From Bin55 sp965199895 (GTDB lineage: Bacteria; Pseudomonadota; Gammaproteobacteria; Pseudomonadales; Azotimanducaceae): a stretch of 64,000 nt of DNA. Shown one piece after another: positions 9,701 to 18,161 of this stretch. The stretch is taken from NCBI GenBank assembly GCA_965199895.1, contig CBDATJ010000003.1, positions 62,001 to 126,000 of the forward strand, in the 5' to 3' direction. A program made the translations under genes and the position numbers. The notes beneath the pieces are model-generated. The model was not told where the DNA came from, ran no database searches, and saw nothing but the letters and a program-made list of their open reading frames with translations. How positions within the stretch are numbered: the stretch's first letter is position 1; every line of letters starts with the position of its first letter.

Positions 9701-10212
9701 AAGAATTCACCGTTGCGGGTTTGGTGAAGAGTTGCAAAAATACAGAGACTCGGAATGGGCGTAGGTTGACTCGCATCTATCTTGAGGACGAACACGGTAG
9801 CCGAGAGCTGGTGATGTTCGAAGAAGACGAACATTTCCCAAAGTCGGTTGTGCCCGGTAGCATCGTAGTTGCTCGATGTCAGACTACTCGCGACAAAGAA
9901 ACCAAGGAACGGAGAGTTCAAACTCGAGGAATCGCCGCTCTGGACACCGTTCGGATCAAACACCATGCTTGTGTCCAGATAGACATGGGAAACTGTGGCC
10001 AAAAAAGTGATTTACTGCGTGAACTCAATTCGATTCTCGGTACGTGGAAGCACAAAGGCAGTCCCATTCATCTCACCTATCGCGCAGGTGAATACAACGT
10101 GATTATGGAATTAGGTGATCGATGGAGAGTTCGACCTGCACCAGAGTTGATCGATGAACTCGAACAGTTGTTTGGCAGCCGTTATGTTCGAGTATCCTAC
10201 CCCTCAACATAG
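6760..10212 (+). CDS. dnaE: DNA polymerase III alpha subunit
   Basis: Catalytic subunit of the replicative polymerase. Order of domains: PHP domain at the N-terminus (HTEYSIIDS, about 1-270), C-family polymerase palm with the acidic pair Asp396/Asp398 in PDFDIDF (equivalent to E. coli D401/D403) and the GPGRGSGSASLV nucleotide-binding loop, helix-hairpin-helix (about 820-880), then the OB fold (about 980-1060) and C-terminal tail. 1,150 aa, close to the E. coli 1,160. ATG overlaps the rnhB end. accA, which usually follows dnaE, is absent; tilS begins 6 nt downstream. Confidence 0.97.
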   Translation: MSEFAHLSVHTEYSIIDSIVRIKELARAAKSKGITAVALTDDANLFGHWKFQSHLRDEGVKPIFGVDMQVTEDEQTRNRLILLAQNNEGMNSLRRLMTLAYTESKIHGCISLEHLQSQSEGLIALSGGIHSTLGQAILNDNEALTRSTINTFQALLGDRFYIELTRVGLDGEEKYIENAVVLAHELSVPVVATNDVRFLNEDEFDIHEIRYCIANKKMVGDNSHNKFYTKKQYLRSPAEMQKLFADYPDSITNACEIAKRCTVEISSKRYLPKFQTQREETPEQIIESVAHELFEKKLEQYSASHAKRVDRKQYQERLKKELAVINDMGFAGYFLIVGDFVSWAKRHGIPVGPGRGSGSASLVAFALGITDIDPIEHDLMFERLLNPERVSMPDFDIDFCMNRRNEVIEYVTQLYGTDTVAQIISFNTLGSKMAVRDVARTLGKTYSQGERIARLIPNRGAAPLPLSEALSEVPEFKALVESDPEVAELTEKSLAVEGLIRNRGRHAGGVVIAPTTLDAYVPIYTESNSGEVITQLDKTDVEALGLVKFDFLGLKTVTVIASACESINADANGKSKVDPLTIPLDDAKVFQSLHNGDTTGVFQLESFGMRQKLRELRPTCLEDLIALVALFRPGPLDTGVTDRYIRRKHGDETVSYYHPIHEKVLAKTYGLMVYQEDVMNLARELAGFSMGEADTLRSAMGKKNEEIMIELQSKFVDGCSNNNISEQIANEIFEDMRKFAGYAFNRAHAVGYAIVAYQTAYLRTYYPSEFLSALANSDDKESIKFYVEEAKRLQLTVKRPSINESGWGCIGKGKGMIVGYCAIKGFPHDDATRIERARKDGPFSSIQDLCTRAKLFRRHQPSLEKLIWCGALDCLCSNGKPIQQSRAEFLSLAKTVTHQAEQQSQRESDQTLDLFGSDETENNELSAKNVAPIRLHTMLLKEGDLLGFYISGHPIESYREELKQLCTYHDLTKLETVSLDKEFTVAGLVKSCKNTETRNGRRLTRIYLEDEHGSRELVMFEEDEHFPKSVVPGSIVVARCQTTRDKETKERRVQTRGIAALDTVRIKHHACVQIDMGNCGQKSDLLRELNSILGTWKHKGSPIHLTYRAGEYNVIMELGDRWRVRPAPELIDELEQLFGSRYVRVSYPST

Positions 10213-10218
10213 ACTCTG

Positions 10219-11442
10219 ATGACCCAAAACTTGATTCTAGAGCGCATTTCGGCGTTACCCGTGAAATCTTCCTCCACTGTTTGGGTGGGCTATAGCGGTG
10301 GCATCGACTCGACGGTTTTGCTACATGGTGCTTCAAAGGTGTTCGATCCTGGTCAACTCAACGCTATTCACGTTAACCATCAGCTTAATCAGTTCGCTTC
10401 TGCGTGGGTAGAACATTGCACTGAGTTTGCAAAACAGTTGGGAATATCTTTGAAGGTGGTCACCGTACAAGTTGCTGAAGGGAACGTGGAACTGCAGTCT
10501 AGACTGCGTCGATATGAACAGTTCCAACAATGTTTAGAGGAGGATCATGTGTTGCTTACTGCTCATCACAAGAATGATGTTGCAGAAACAGTGCTCTGGC
10601 AACTATTGACCGGTCGTGCACCCATAGGCATCCCTACTTCTCGAAGTCTGGGTATGGGTAAGGTTTTGAGACCATTATTGGATGTTTCCAGACAAGAAAT
10701 TGGCAGCTATGCTGAACAAGAGGGTTTGAAGTGGGTAGATGACAATAGCAATCTAGATTTGAATGTAGACCGAAACTGGATTCGACAGATACTCTTACCG
10801 ACTATGGAAATCCGGTTTCCTGATGCAAGTGAACGTTTGGGACAACCTCTTGAGTCTCATCTACAACCTTCAGGAAAACATCCTTTTGAAATTGATCACT
10901 TGGAAACTTCCCTGACTAGCGTCGAAATTAGAGCATGGTTACTGTCGTACAACCTCAATCCTCCTGGAAGAGTGATCGAAGAAATCATCTCCCAGTCCCA
11001 AGCGAAAGAAGATGCCAACCCTGAAATCCAAGTTTCATCCCATCAGTTTGTGCGACGATATGATGGTAAACTCTATGTAGTCAAGCAATCGGAAGGTTTC
11101 AAACCCACCAATATCCTGGTAGGTGAGAAGGTTACCCTTGATGGTGGACGGTTGACATGGGAGAAAACAGAGCAAGGTTTTCAAGCCAGACAAAAACTAC
11201 AGTGCACGAACCGTGAGCATCTTCCTGAGACTGAACGTTCGATTCGTACCAATGGTATGACCAAGAAAATTTCCAATCTTTTCCAGGAAAACCGTGTTCT
11301 GCCCTGGTTGAGACAACATTGGCCTATCTTGCACGATCAATCTGCAGTCGTATGTGTGCCCAATCTGGCGTTGGACGAAACCAAACTTGACTCAAAAACT
11401 TCCGGTTTCCTTCCGATTTGGACACCCACGAGATCATCTTAA
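10219..11442 (+). CDS. tilS: tRNA(Ile)-lysidine synthase
   Basis: Modifies C34 of the CAU-anticodon tRNA-Ile to lysidine, using ATP and lysine, so that AUA is read as Ile. The PP-loop SGGIDS is at residues 26-31; HVNHQL and LTAHHKNDVAETVLWQLL follow, all family motifs. The central TilS domain and the C-terminal domain (RTNGMTKKISNLFQE) are both present, so it is the long form. 407 aa. Follows dnaE by 6 nt. Confidence 0.94.
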   Translation: MTQNLILERISALPVKSSSTVWVGYSGGIDSTVLLHGASKVFDPGQLNAIHVNHQLNQFASAWVEHCTEFAKQLGISLKVVTVQVAEGNVELQSRLRRYEQFQQCLEEDHVLLTAHHKNDVAETVLWQLLTGRAPIGIPTSRSLGMGKVLRPLLDVSRQEIGSYAEQEGLKWVDDNSNLDLNVDRNWIRQILLPTMEIRFPDASERLGQPLESHLQPSGKHPFEIDHLETSLTSVEIRAWLLSYNLNPPGRVIEEIISQSQAKEDANPEIQVSSHQFVRRYDGKLYVVKQSEGFKPTNILVGEKVTLDGGRLTWEKTEQGFQARQKLQCTNREHLPETERSIRTNGMTKKISNLFQENRVLPWLRQHWPILHDQSAVVCVPNLALDETKLDSKTSGFLPIWTPTRSS

Positions 11443-11465
11443 TTCAATCTGACCTGCAAAACGAC

Positions 11466-11486
11466 CCCACTAAGCTGAATAGTGGG
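11466..11486 (+). other. Hairpin between tilS and pyrG (first)
   Basis: Perfect 7-bp stem CCCACTA/TAGTGGG around a 7-nt loop, 24 nt after the tilS stop. No T run follows, so it is not a clean intrinsic terminator; it could be a mRNA end stabiliser or a leader element of pyrG. Confidence 0.4.
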
Positions 11487-11549
11487 TGCCGTTCGCCAAT
11501 CTCAATTAAAATGTTCGTCCGTGGCGTTACACGATTTACCCCTCTCATT

Positions 11550-11566
11550 CCCATACCTAGTATGGG
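11550..11566 (+). terminator. Hairpin upstream of pyrG (second), possible terminator or leader element
   Basis: Perfect 7-bp stem CCCATAC/GTATGGG with a CTA loop, 43 nt before the pyrG start. A T5 run lies 11 nt downstream of the stem, further than in a canonical intrinsic terminator. Two stable hairpins in a 167-bp gap, with no Shine-Dalgarno seen for pyrG, suggest some form of transcript control. Confidence 0.35.
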
Positions 11567-11609
11567 GTGCCCTCACGATTTTTCCTGATTTGACGCGTTT
11601 CTCTCAATC

Positions 11610-13250
11610 ATGACGCGCTATATCTTTGTTACCGGTGGAGTCGTTTCTTCTGTGGGTAAAGGGGTCGTCACCGCGTCGCTCGCTGCTGTACTTGAAGCAC
11701 GCAACCTGAAAGTGACCGTCATCAAGATGGACCCCTATATCAATGTGGATCCCGGGACGATGAATCCCATCCAACATGGTGAGGTGTACGTGACAGAAGA
11801 TGGTGCTGAAACCGATCTAGATCTTGGTCATTACGAGCGTTTCATTCGTCTACGAATGTCACAGTTCAACAATTTCACCACAGGAAGTGTGTACGAAGCT
11901 GTCATCCGACGCGAACGTAGAGGTGACTATCTCGGCAGTACGGTACAAGTGATTCCGCACATCACCGACGAAATTCAAAACCGCATTAGAAATGTCGGTG
12001 AAGACGGTCATTTCGATGTGGTCATCACTGAAACAGGCGGTACAGTCGGTGATATCGAAAGCCAACCCTTCTTAGAAGCTATCAGACAGATGCGACTCGA
12101 AGAAGGACCGGGTCAAACACTGAGCATCCACGTCACCTTGGTGCCATTTGTCGCTTCCTCAAGAGAGTTCAAAACCAAACCCACTCAACACTCGGTGAAA
12201 GAACTCCGTTCGATTGGACTCCAACCGGATGTCTTGATCTGCCGAACCGACCAACAGAATTTACCCGATGATGCCCGGAGCAAGATTGCTCTGTTCACCA
12301 ACGTGGCTGAACGGGCGGTCATTTCGCTTAAGGATGTCGAGAGCATCTATCAAGTTCCTTTGGTTTTGAATGAACAGGGACTCGATGAATTTGTGATCGA
12401 GCGACTGAATTTACAGAGCGACGAAGCTAACCTCTCTGAATGGCAAAACGTCAATCAAAGAATTCAAGCACCCAAACAGACCATTCGCATTGGAATGGTA
12501 GGAAAGTACTTTGGCTTGCTCGACTCGTATTTGTCCCTAATAGAGGCCTTGGGTCATGCGGGGTTGCACACTCAAACTAAAGTGGAAATTGATTTCATAG
12601 ACGCTGAAGAGCTAGAAAATAACGGCATCGATGTGCTCTCCAAGCTGCACGCCATCTTGGTTCCCGGTGGATTTGGCCAACGAGGATTTGAAGGTAAGAT
12701 TTCAGCGGCGAAATTTGCACGGGAAAACAATATCCCCTACCTAGGCATTTGCTACGGTCTCCACGCTGCAGTCATCGAATACACTCGAAATGTACTAGGA
12801 TTGACCAACGCTCACTCTACTGAAATCGAACCCGACACTGAACATCCCGTTATTGGTCTGATCACCGAGTGGTCTAAAAACGATGATCAAAGCGAAAACG
12901 TGTTGACTAATGGCGATATGGGGGGAACTATGCGACTAGGAGCCCAAGCGTGTCATTTGACCGAAGACTCGCTCGCATATCGAACCTATCAACAACCGGT
13001 GGTTTATGAACGTCATCGACATCGATATGAACTCAACAACCACTATGTTGATGCAATCGAATCAGCAGGTATGAAAATCAGTGGTATGAGCAAAAGTGAC
13101 AACCTCGTTGAGATGATTGAAATTCCTAAAGCTGACTGGTTTATGGCGTGTCAATTTCATCCAGAGTTTACCTCTTCCCCTCGAGACGGACACCCCTTGT
13201 TCAATGGATTCATCTCAGCAGCCAACGATTACGCGAGCGCGAGTAGCTAG
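11610..13250 (+). CDS. pyrG: CTP synthase
   Basis: Makes CTP from UTP, ATP and glutamine. The N-terminal synthase domain starts TRYIFVTGGVVSSVGKG (P-loop) with MDPYINVDPGTM following. The C-terminal class I glutamine amidotransferase has nucleophile Cys381 (LGICYG; the usual text is LGICLG) and His517/Glu519 in QFHPEF. 546 aa. No Shine-Dalgarno is visible before the ATG. The stop TAG shares a base with the kdsA GTG start, so pyrG-kdsA-eno are coupled. Confidence 0.97.
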   Translation: MTRYIFVTGGVVSSVGKGVVTASLAAVLEARNLKVTVIKMDPYINVDPGTMNPIQHGEVYVTEDGAETDLDLGHYERFIRLRMSQFNNFTTGSVYEAVIRRERRGDYLGSTVQVIPHITDEIQNRIRNVGEDGHFDVVITETGGTVGDIESQPFLEAIRQMRLEEGPGQTLSIHVTLVPFVASSREFKTKPTQHSVKELRSIGLQPDVLICRTDQQNLPDDARSKIALFTNVAERAVISLKDVESIYQVPLVLNEQGLDEFVIERLNLQSDEANLSEWQNVNQRIQAPKQTIRIGMVGKYFGLLDSYLSLIEALGHAGLHTQTKVEIDFIDAEELENNGIDVLSKLHAILVPGGFGQRGFEGKISAAKFARENNIPYLGICYGLHAAVIEYTRNVLGLTNAHSTEIEPDTEHPVIGLITEWSKNDDQSENVLTNGDMGGTMRLGAQACHLTEDSLAYRTYQQPVVYERHRHRYELNNHYVDAIESAGMKISGMSKSDNLVEMIEIPKADWFMACQFHPEFTSSPRDGHPLFNGFISAANDYASASS

Positions 13251-14083
13251 TGAAACTCTGTGACTTTGAGGTAGGTGACGGACACCCGTTCTTTTTGATT
13301 TCAGGACCTTGCGTCATCGAATCCGAACAGTTAGCAATGGATGTAGCGGGAACACTCAAAGAGATTACGTCGACACTCGAGATCCCTTTTATCTTCAAGA
13401 GTTCGTTTGACAAGGCTAATCGATCATCGATTGATAGCTATCGCGGACTTGGTTTTGAACAGGGGCTCCGCATTCTGCAAAGCGTTCGGGAAAAAATTCA
13501 AGTACCTGTTCTTACCGACGTTCACGAATATACCCCAATGAAAGAAGTCGCTGAGGTAGTTTCGGTTCTTCAGACTCCCGCATTCTTGTGCCGACAAACC
13601 GACTTCATTCAAAACGTCTGCAATCAAAACCTACCTGTGAACATCAAGAAAGGTCAATTTCTCGCTCCTGAAGACATGATTCACGTCGTCAACAAAGCAA
13701 GAGCAACAGGTAATGACCAGATCATGGTGTGTGAACGGGGGGCAAGTTTCGGTTACCACAACCTAGTTTCAGACATGCGTTCACTTGCGATCATGCGGAA
13801 AACTGAGTGTCCTGTAGTCTTCGATGCGACCCACTCGGTGCAAATGCCCGGAGGACTAGGGCCTAAGTCTGATGGTAAACGAGAAATGGTCCCCGTGCTT
13901 GCTCGTGCTGCTACTGCAGTGGGTGTCGACGGACTCTTTGCTGAAACTCACCCCAACCCTGATGAAGCGAAATCAGATGGACCTAATTCATGGCCGCTCC
14001 ATCTTATGGAGGCCCTACTCACCGAGTTGCGCAATATCGATCAGGTCGTTAAATCGCGACCCTATCTCGAACAATCAGTCTAG
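13250..14083 (+). CDS. kdsA: 3-deoxy-8-phosphooctulonate synthase (KDO-8-P synthase)
   Basis: Condenses phosphoenolpyruvate with arabinose 5-phosphate to give KDO-8-phosphate for the LPS inner core. Landmarks: SGPCVIES, FKSSFDKANRSS (phosphosugar binding), LTDVHE and CQTDF-like CRQTDFI. 277 aa, normal. GTG start overlapping the pyrG stop by 1 nt; its own stop overlaps the eno GTG in the same way. PEP supply by the downstream enolase is a fitting neighbour. Confidence 0.96.
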   Translation: MKLCDFEVGDGHPFFLISGPCVIESEQLAMDVAGTLKEITSTLEIPFIFKSSFDKANRSSIDSYRGLGFEQGLRILQSVREKIQVPVLTDVHEYTPMKEVAEVVSVLQTPAFLCRQTDFIQNVCNQNLPVNIKKGQFLAPEDMIHVVNKARATGNDQIMVCERGASFGYHNLVSDMRSLAIMRKTECPVVFDATHSVQMPGGLGPKSDGKREMVPVLARAATAVGVDGLFAETHPNPDEAKSDGPNSWPLHLMEALLTELRNIDQVVKSRPYLEQSV

Positions 14084-15405
14084 TGGGCATCATCGCATCT
14101 GTTAGAACTCTAGAGTTGCTAGACTCCAGAGGCAATCCAACTGTTGAAGCTTGTGTGCGATTAACTAGTGGTGCTGAAGGTAGCTTTCTAGTCCCATCAG
14201 GTGCCTCAGTAGGTACCCACGAAGCTCTAGAACTCAGAGATGTCAACGCATCTAGATATCGAGGCAAGGGCGTAGCAAAAGTACTTTCGTCGTTTCTTGA
14301 CGAGATCGGTTCATTAGTACCCAAACTCGGTGAAGTGGACCAGCGATCCCTGGATCAAGCCATGATCGATCTCGATGGTACTCCGAATAAGTCGAGATTG
14401 GGAGCAAACGCTATTTTGAGTGTGTCTCTCGCATTCGCTCGTGCTCAAGCTATGGAACGTGAAATCCCTCTCTATCAGCACATTGCTGATTTGTGTGGTG
14501 AGAATGACACACGCATGCCAGTACCCATGATCAACATCTTGAACGGTGGCGCACACGCAAACAATAATCTCGATATCCAGGAATTCATGATTGTTCCTGT
14601 GGGATTTTCAGACATTGCTTCAGCAGTGCGTTGTGCAGCTGAAATCTTTCAGAGCTTGAAAGTCTCTCTATCGGAGGCGAGACACTCTACCGCCGTGGGT
14701 GATGAAGGAGGATTTGCACCCAACCTCAAATCAGATCGAGAAGCTCTAGATTTTCTAGTCCATGCCGTCGGTGAAGCAGGATATCAGATCGGATCCGAGG
14801 TGATGCTAGCTCTGGACTGTGCTGCAACTGAGTACTTTCACCATGGACAGTACCAACTAGAGGGACAAGGATTGAGCTACAACGGTGCAGATTACTGTAA
14901 CTACCTCAAAGATCTTGTCAGAGAATATCCTATCTGTTCTCTAGAAGACGGGGTAGCAGAATCCGATTGGTCTTCGTGGAAACTGTTATCGGACTCACTA
15001 CGCTCCGAGGTTCAACTGGTGGGTGATGATGTATTTGTCACCAATCCCAAATTTCTACAACGAGGCATCAACGAAGGGATTGCAAACGCAATTCTGGTTA
15101 AGGTCAATCAGATCGGAACGCTCACTGAATCGTTAGATGTGATTCAAATGGCTAAAGACGCAGGATACAACACAGTGGTCTCACACCGATCAGGTGACAC
15201 CGAAGATTCTTTCATAGCAGATTTGGCAGTAGGAACCGGTGCGGGTCAAATCAAAACAGGATCGATGTGTCGATCAGAGCGCACCTCGAAGTATAATCAG
15301 TTACTACGCATACAAGCACAACAAGGTCACATGGATTTTCGTGGCCTCGAAGAGATACAAAATCACAAGGAGTGTGAAGACCCATGCGGGTACTCTTCTG
15401 CATAG
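14083..15405 (+). CDS. eno: Enolase
   Basis: Interconverts 2-phosphoglycerate and phosphoenolpyruvate; often also a degradosome component. The N-terminus has LLDSRGNPTVEA and the PSGASVGTHEALELRD loop. Metal ligands and catalytic groups are in ALDCAATEYF, SLEDGVAESDW, GDDVFVTN and ILVKVNQIGTL, with SHRSGDTEDSFIADLAVG near the end. 440 aa, slightly longer than usual because of the C-terminal tail, which is shared with the ftsB start (22-nt overlap). GTG start. Confidence 0.96.
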   Translation: MGIIASVRTLELLDSRGNPTVEACVRLTSGAEGSFLVPSGASVGTHEALELRDVNASRYRGKGVAKVLSSFLDEIGSLVPKLGEVDQRSLDQAMIDLDGTPNKSRLGANAILSVSLAFARAQAMEREIPLYQHIADLCGENDTRMPVPMINILNGGAHANNNLDIQEFMIVPVGFSDIASAVRCAAEIFQSLKVSLSEARHSTAVGDEGGFAPNLKSDREALDFLVHAVGEAGYQIGSEVMLALDCAATEYFHHGQYQLEGQGLSYNGADYCNYLKDLVREYPICSLEDGVAESDWSSWKLLSDSLRSEVQLVGDDVFVTNPKFLQRGINEGIANAILVKVNQIGTLTESLDVIQMAKDAGYNTVVSHRSGDTEDSFIADLAVGTGAGQIKTGSMCRSERTSKYNQLLRIQAQQGHMDFRGLEEIQNHKECEDPCGYSSA

Positions 15406-15671
15406 CATTATTTATCCTCGGTGCGTTTCAATATACGTACTGGTTCGGCCCTAACGGGTACTTTGCGTTGCAGCAACTCCACTACGAGATAGAGCTCCAA
15501 CGTGAATTTAATCTCTCGATTCTTGAACGAAATTTAGGACTTCGGAAAGAAATTTCCGAGCTTCGATCAAACCGTGATCGCATTGAAGAGATCGCAAGAC
15601 GTGAATTAGGGATGATTGCCGAGGATGAAGTTTTCTACCTCATCACCGAGTCCGACACTCGATTGGACTAG
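15384..15671 (+). CDS. ftsB: Cell division protein FtsB
   Basis: Small bitopic divisome protein that forms the FtsQLB complex. Residues 1-18 form a membrane helix, residues about 28-70 a leucine-rich coiled coil, and the C-terminal ARRELGMIAEDEVFYLI is the conserved FtsB tail. 95 aa. It starts inside the last codons of eno and its own end is overlapped 47 nt by truD. ispD and ispF, which commonly follow ftsB, are absent. Confidence 0.93.
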   Translation: MRVLFCIALFILGAFQYTYWFGPNGYFALQQLHYEIELQREFNLSILERNLGLRKEISELRSNRDRIEEIARRELGMIAEDEVFYLITESDTRLD

Positions 15672-16587
15672 AGCCCAGTCAGGCCCTTTTCCAACTGGGC
15701 TGCTACGGGAAAATATTGAAGACTTTCGGGTAACCGAAATCCTAGGCCGCAGTCTAGCTGACTCTGGCAACCACCTGTATCTGTTCATTGAAAAACGGGA
15801 TATCAACACAGACGACGTTCAAAGAACGCTGGCCGATCACTACAAAGTAGCTCGAAACGACGTGTCTTATTCAGGTCAAAAGGATAAACGAGCTATCGCT
15901 AGGCAATGGTTCTCTGTCATGTTGCCACCCAACACACACACAGAATTGCCTCATCACGAAAACTACATCGTCTTGAAAACAGTTCGCCACAAGAAAAAAT
16001 TGAGAAGGGGAGAACTGCTGGAAAACCAATTTCAAATCACTGTTCGAAACCTATCCGAGAACCCGGTTCAACTCAGAAATTTCGGTAAACCGTGCCCCAA
16101 CTACTTCGGACCTCAGCGATTTGGAAACTACTCCAACAATCTGCGGCGAGCTCTGTCTTGGGTAGACGAAAATCGTCCACACATTCCCAGACATCACCGT
16201 TCTCGCAACCTATCTACCCTACGAGCATTTTTGTTTAACGAAGTGCTCAATCTTCGGATTCGGGACAACACCTGGTGTGAGCCAAAAAACGGTGACATCT
16301 TGAGAGGTGGATTTCCGACTGGACCATTGTGGGGACGAGGAACACTAAAAACAACCGGTGTCGCTCGCGATTACGAAGAGTCAATCCGAACAAGGCATCC
16401 CAAGGTTTCTGAAGCTCTTGAATGGGTCGGTTTGAAACAGACGAGACGACCCCTTGCCGTTCGACCCAGAGACAAGAAAGTTCGAGTAGACGGCGATAGC
16501 GCACAACTCAACTTTTCTCTAAACAAGGGTTCGTACGCCACTACAGTATTGAACGAATATTTCCAATTGGAGGTGGTTTCTTCGTGA
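15625..16587 (+). CDS. truD: tRNA pseudouridine synthase D
   Basis: Makes pseudouridine 13 in tRNA-Glu. The catalytic Asp is D87 in YSGQKDKRAIARQW; LRRGELLENQF and CPNYFGPQRFG are further family signatures. About 320 aa from the ATG at 15625, a little shorter than the E. coli 349. The start is uncertain: this ATG or a TTG at 15616, both within ftsB. The N-terminus must precede TGLLRENIEDF, so a 40-55 nt overlap with ftsB is unavoidable. The stop overlaps the pcm GTG. Confidence 0.92.
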   Translation: MKFSTSSPSPTLDWTRAQSGPFPTGLLRENIEDFRVTEILGRSLADSGNHLYLFIEKRDINTDDVQRTLADHYKVARNDVSYSGQKDKRAIARQWFSVMLPPNTHTELPHHENYIVLKTVRHKKKLRRGELLENQFQITVRNLSENPVQLRNFGKPCPNYFGPQRFGNYSNNLRRALSWVDENRPHIPRHHRSRNLSTLRAFLFNEVLNLRIRDNTWCEPKNGDILRGGFPTGPLWGRGTLKTTGVARDYEESIRTRHPKVSEALEWVGLKQTRRPLAVRPRDKKVRVDGDSAQLNFSLNKGSYATTVLNEYFQLEVVSS

Positions 16588-17270
16588 ACCAAGCACAACA
16601 ACAGCAAGGTGTGGGTATGACATCCATCCGAACGCGTCGACGGCTGATTGACCGACTAAAAGAACAAGGCATCGTCGATGATCGTGTCTTGAACGCTATT
16701 GAGAGTGTGCCTCGACACCAGTTCGTGCAACTGTCACTAGAACGATTTGCATACGACGATGTCTCGCTTCCGATTGGTAACAGCCAAACTATTACCCAAC
16801 CCTATGTGGTGGCACTGATGAGCCAATTAGTCATGGAATTGCCCCAAGTGGACAGGGTACTAGAGGTTGGTACCGGTTGTGGATACCAAGCTGCCGTTTT
16901 ATCTCTATTGATCCCCGAGGTCTATTCGGTAGAACGTATCCAACATTTGTCGTATCAAGCTCGTCAACGCATGCGTCGGCTCAAGTATGACAATGTCACC
17001 CTGAAGTACGGTGACGGTATCGCTGGCTGGCGCGAGCAGGCCCCCTTTGATGCTATCGTCATTGCAGCAGCTTCTCACACCCTCCCAAGAGAACTAGAAG
17101 CTCAACTCGCACCGAATGGTCGAATGGTCTTTCCTAGAGGTAGTGAAGACCACCAAGATTTGGTGGTCAGAGATCACATCAATGGTCGGTGGAGAGAACA
17201 ACACATCGAAAAAGTCTCCTTTGTGCCTTTGTTACCCGGTACGGAATCATCCTTTGCAGACGCACTCTAG
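16584..17270 (+). CDS. pcm: Protein-L-isoaspartate O-methyltransferase
   Basis: Repairs isoaspartyl residues in damaged proteins using S-adenosylmethionine. Landmarks: SVPRHQFV, the substrate loop IGNSQTITQPYVVALM and the AdoMet motif VLEVGTGCGYQAA. 228 aa from the GTG at 16584, which overlaps the truD stop; the in-frame ATG at 16617 (MTSIRTRRR) is an alternative that resembles other Pcm starts. surE normally sits between truD and pcm and is missing here. Confidence 0.94.
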   Translation: MNQAQQQQGVGMTSIRTRRRLIDRLKEQGIVDDRVLNAIESVPRHQFVQLSLERFAYDDVSLPIGNSQTITQPYVVALMSQLVMELPQVDRVLEVGTGCGYQAAVLSLLIPEVYSVERIQHLSYQARQRMRRLKYDNVTLKYGDGIAGWREQAPFDAIVIAAASHTLPRELEAQLAPNGRMVFPRGSEDHQDLVVRDHINGRWREQHIEKVSFVPLLPGTESSFADAL

Positions 17271-17279
17271 CCAAACACC

Positions 17280-18161
17280 ATGCCTGCAATCAGTAGCGTA
17301 CTTTCAATTCTGGGTCTGTTTGTCCGTGGATTAGTCATGGGTGTGACTGAAGTATTACCTGGAATTTCTGGCGGGACTATCGCGCTATTAGTCGGGATCT
17401 ATGACCGCATGGTTGCTGCATTAGCTGAATTAGCCATTTTCGCAAAAAATCTAGTGACAAGACAATGGTCAAACCTAAAGCAAGTGATCGATCCTTTAAA
17501 GACGATGGTGCCGTTAATTGCGGGCATGCTTGTGGGCGCAGTCATAGCAACCTATACTATTACACACTTGATTAAAGAACACCCTCTAGTAGTGTGGTCT
17601 TTTATCTTCGGGATCGTAGTCGGTGCAGTCTACTTCACTTGGCGGTCTTCGACTGCCAAGCAGTTGATGTGGTTTTTTATTCCATCTTTACTGGTCTCTC
17701 TTGGGATCGGTTTGATTCCTGCTCATGAGACCACAGCAACCTATCCTCTCATTTATGTGGGTGCTACTTTAGCGTTTGGTGCTTGGATTCTCCCTGGTAT
17801 CTCCGGGTCATTCGTGCTGTTGATTCTCGGTGTGTGGAGCACGATGATGCAAGCAATCGTTTCATTCGAAGCGCTAAAGCTTCTCACTTTCGGCGCGGGA
17901 ATAGCCACTGGTTGGCTCATATTTTCTAATCCCGTGAAAATCTTTCTTGGTCGCTATCGCACTGCGCTCATGGCGACCTTTTCGGGTTTACTTGCTGGTT
18001 CCCTGAGGGTTCTTTGGCCCTGGCAATCTGAAGCAGGTGTCCCAATTCCCCCTCATCAATACGACGGTGGACCCCAGTGGTTCATGGCTGTTTCATTGAT
18101 GATCTTAGGACTAGTACTCGTGGTGGTAATAACTCATGTATATACAAAAGATAACCATTAG
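17280..18161 (+). CDS. DUF368 membrane protein, probable undecaprenyl-phosphate translocase (PopT family)
   Basis: Polytopic inner-membrane protein, 293 aa, with about eight hydrophobic segments. Two family signatures are seen as an internal repeat: EVLPGISGGTIALL near residue 30 and WILPGISGSFVLLIL near residue 170. DUF368 proteins have been reported to recycle the C55 lipid carrier across the membrane, so the likely role is returning undecaprenyl phosphate for peptidoglycan and O-antigen synthesis. It overlaps nlpD by 26 nt, linking carrier recycling with cell-wall hydrolase control. The family call is firm; the substrate is inferred from the family. Confidence 0.85.
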   Translation: MPAISSVLSILGLFVRGLVMGVTEVLPGISGGTIALLVGIYDRMVAALAELAIFAKNLVTRQWSNLKQVIDPLKTMVPLIAGMLVGAVIATYTITHLIKEHPLVVWSFIFGIVVGAVYFTWRSSTAKQLMWFFIPSLLVSLGIGLIPAHETTATYPLIYVGATLAFGAWILPGISGSFVLLILGVWSTMMQAIVSFEALKLLTFGAGIATGWLIFSNPVKIFLGRYRTALMATFSGLLAGSLRVLWPWQSEAGVPIPPHQYDGGPQWFMAVSLMILGLVLVVVITHVYTKDNH

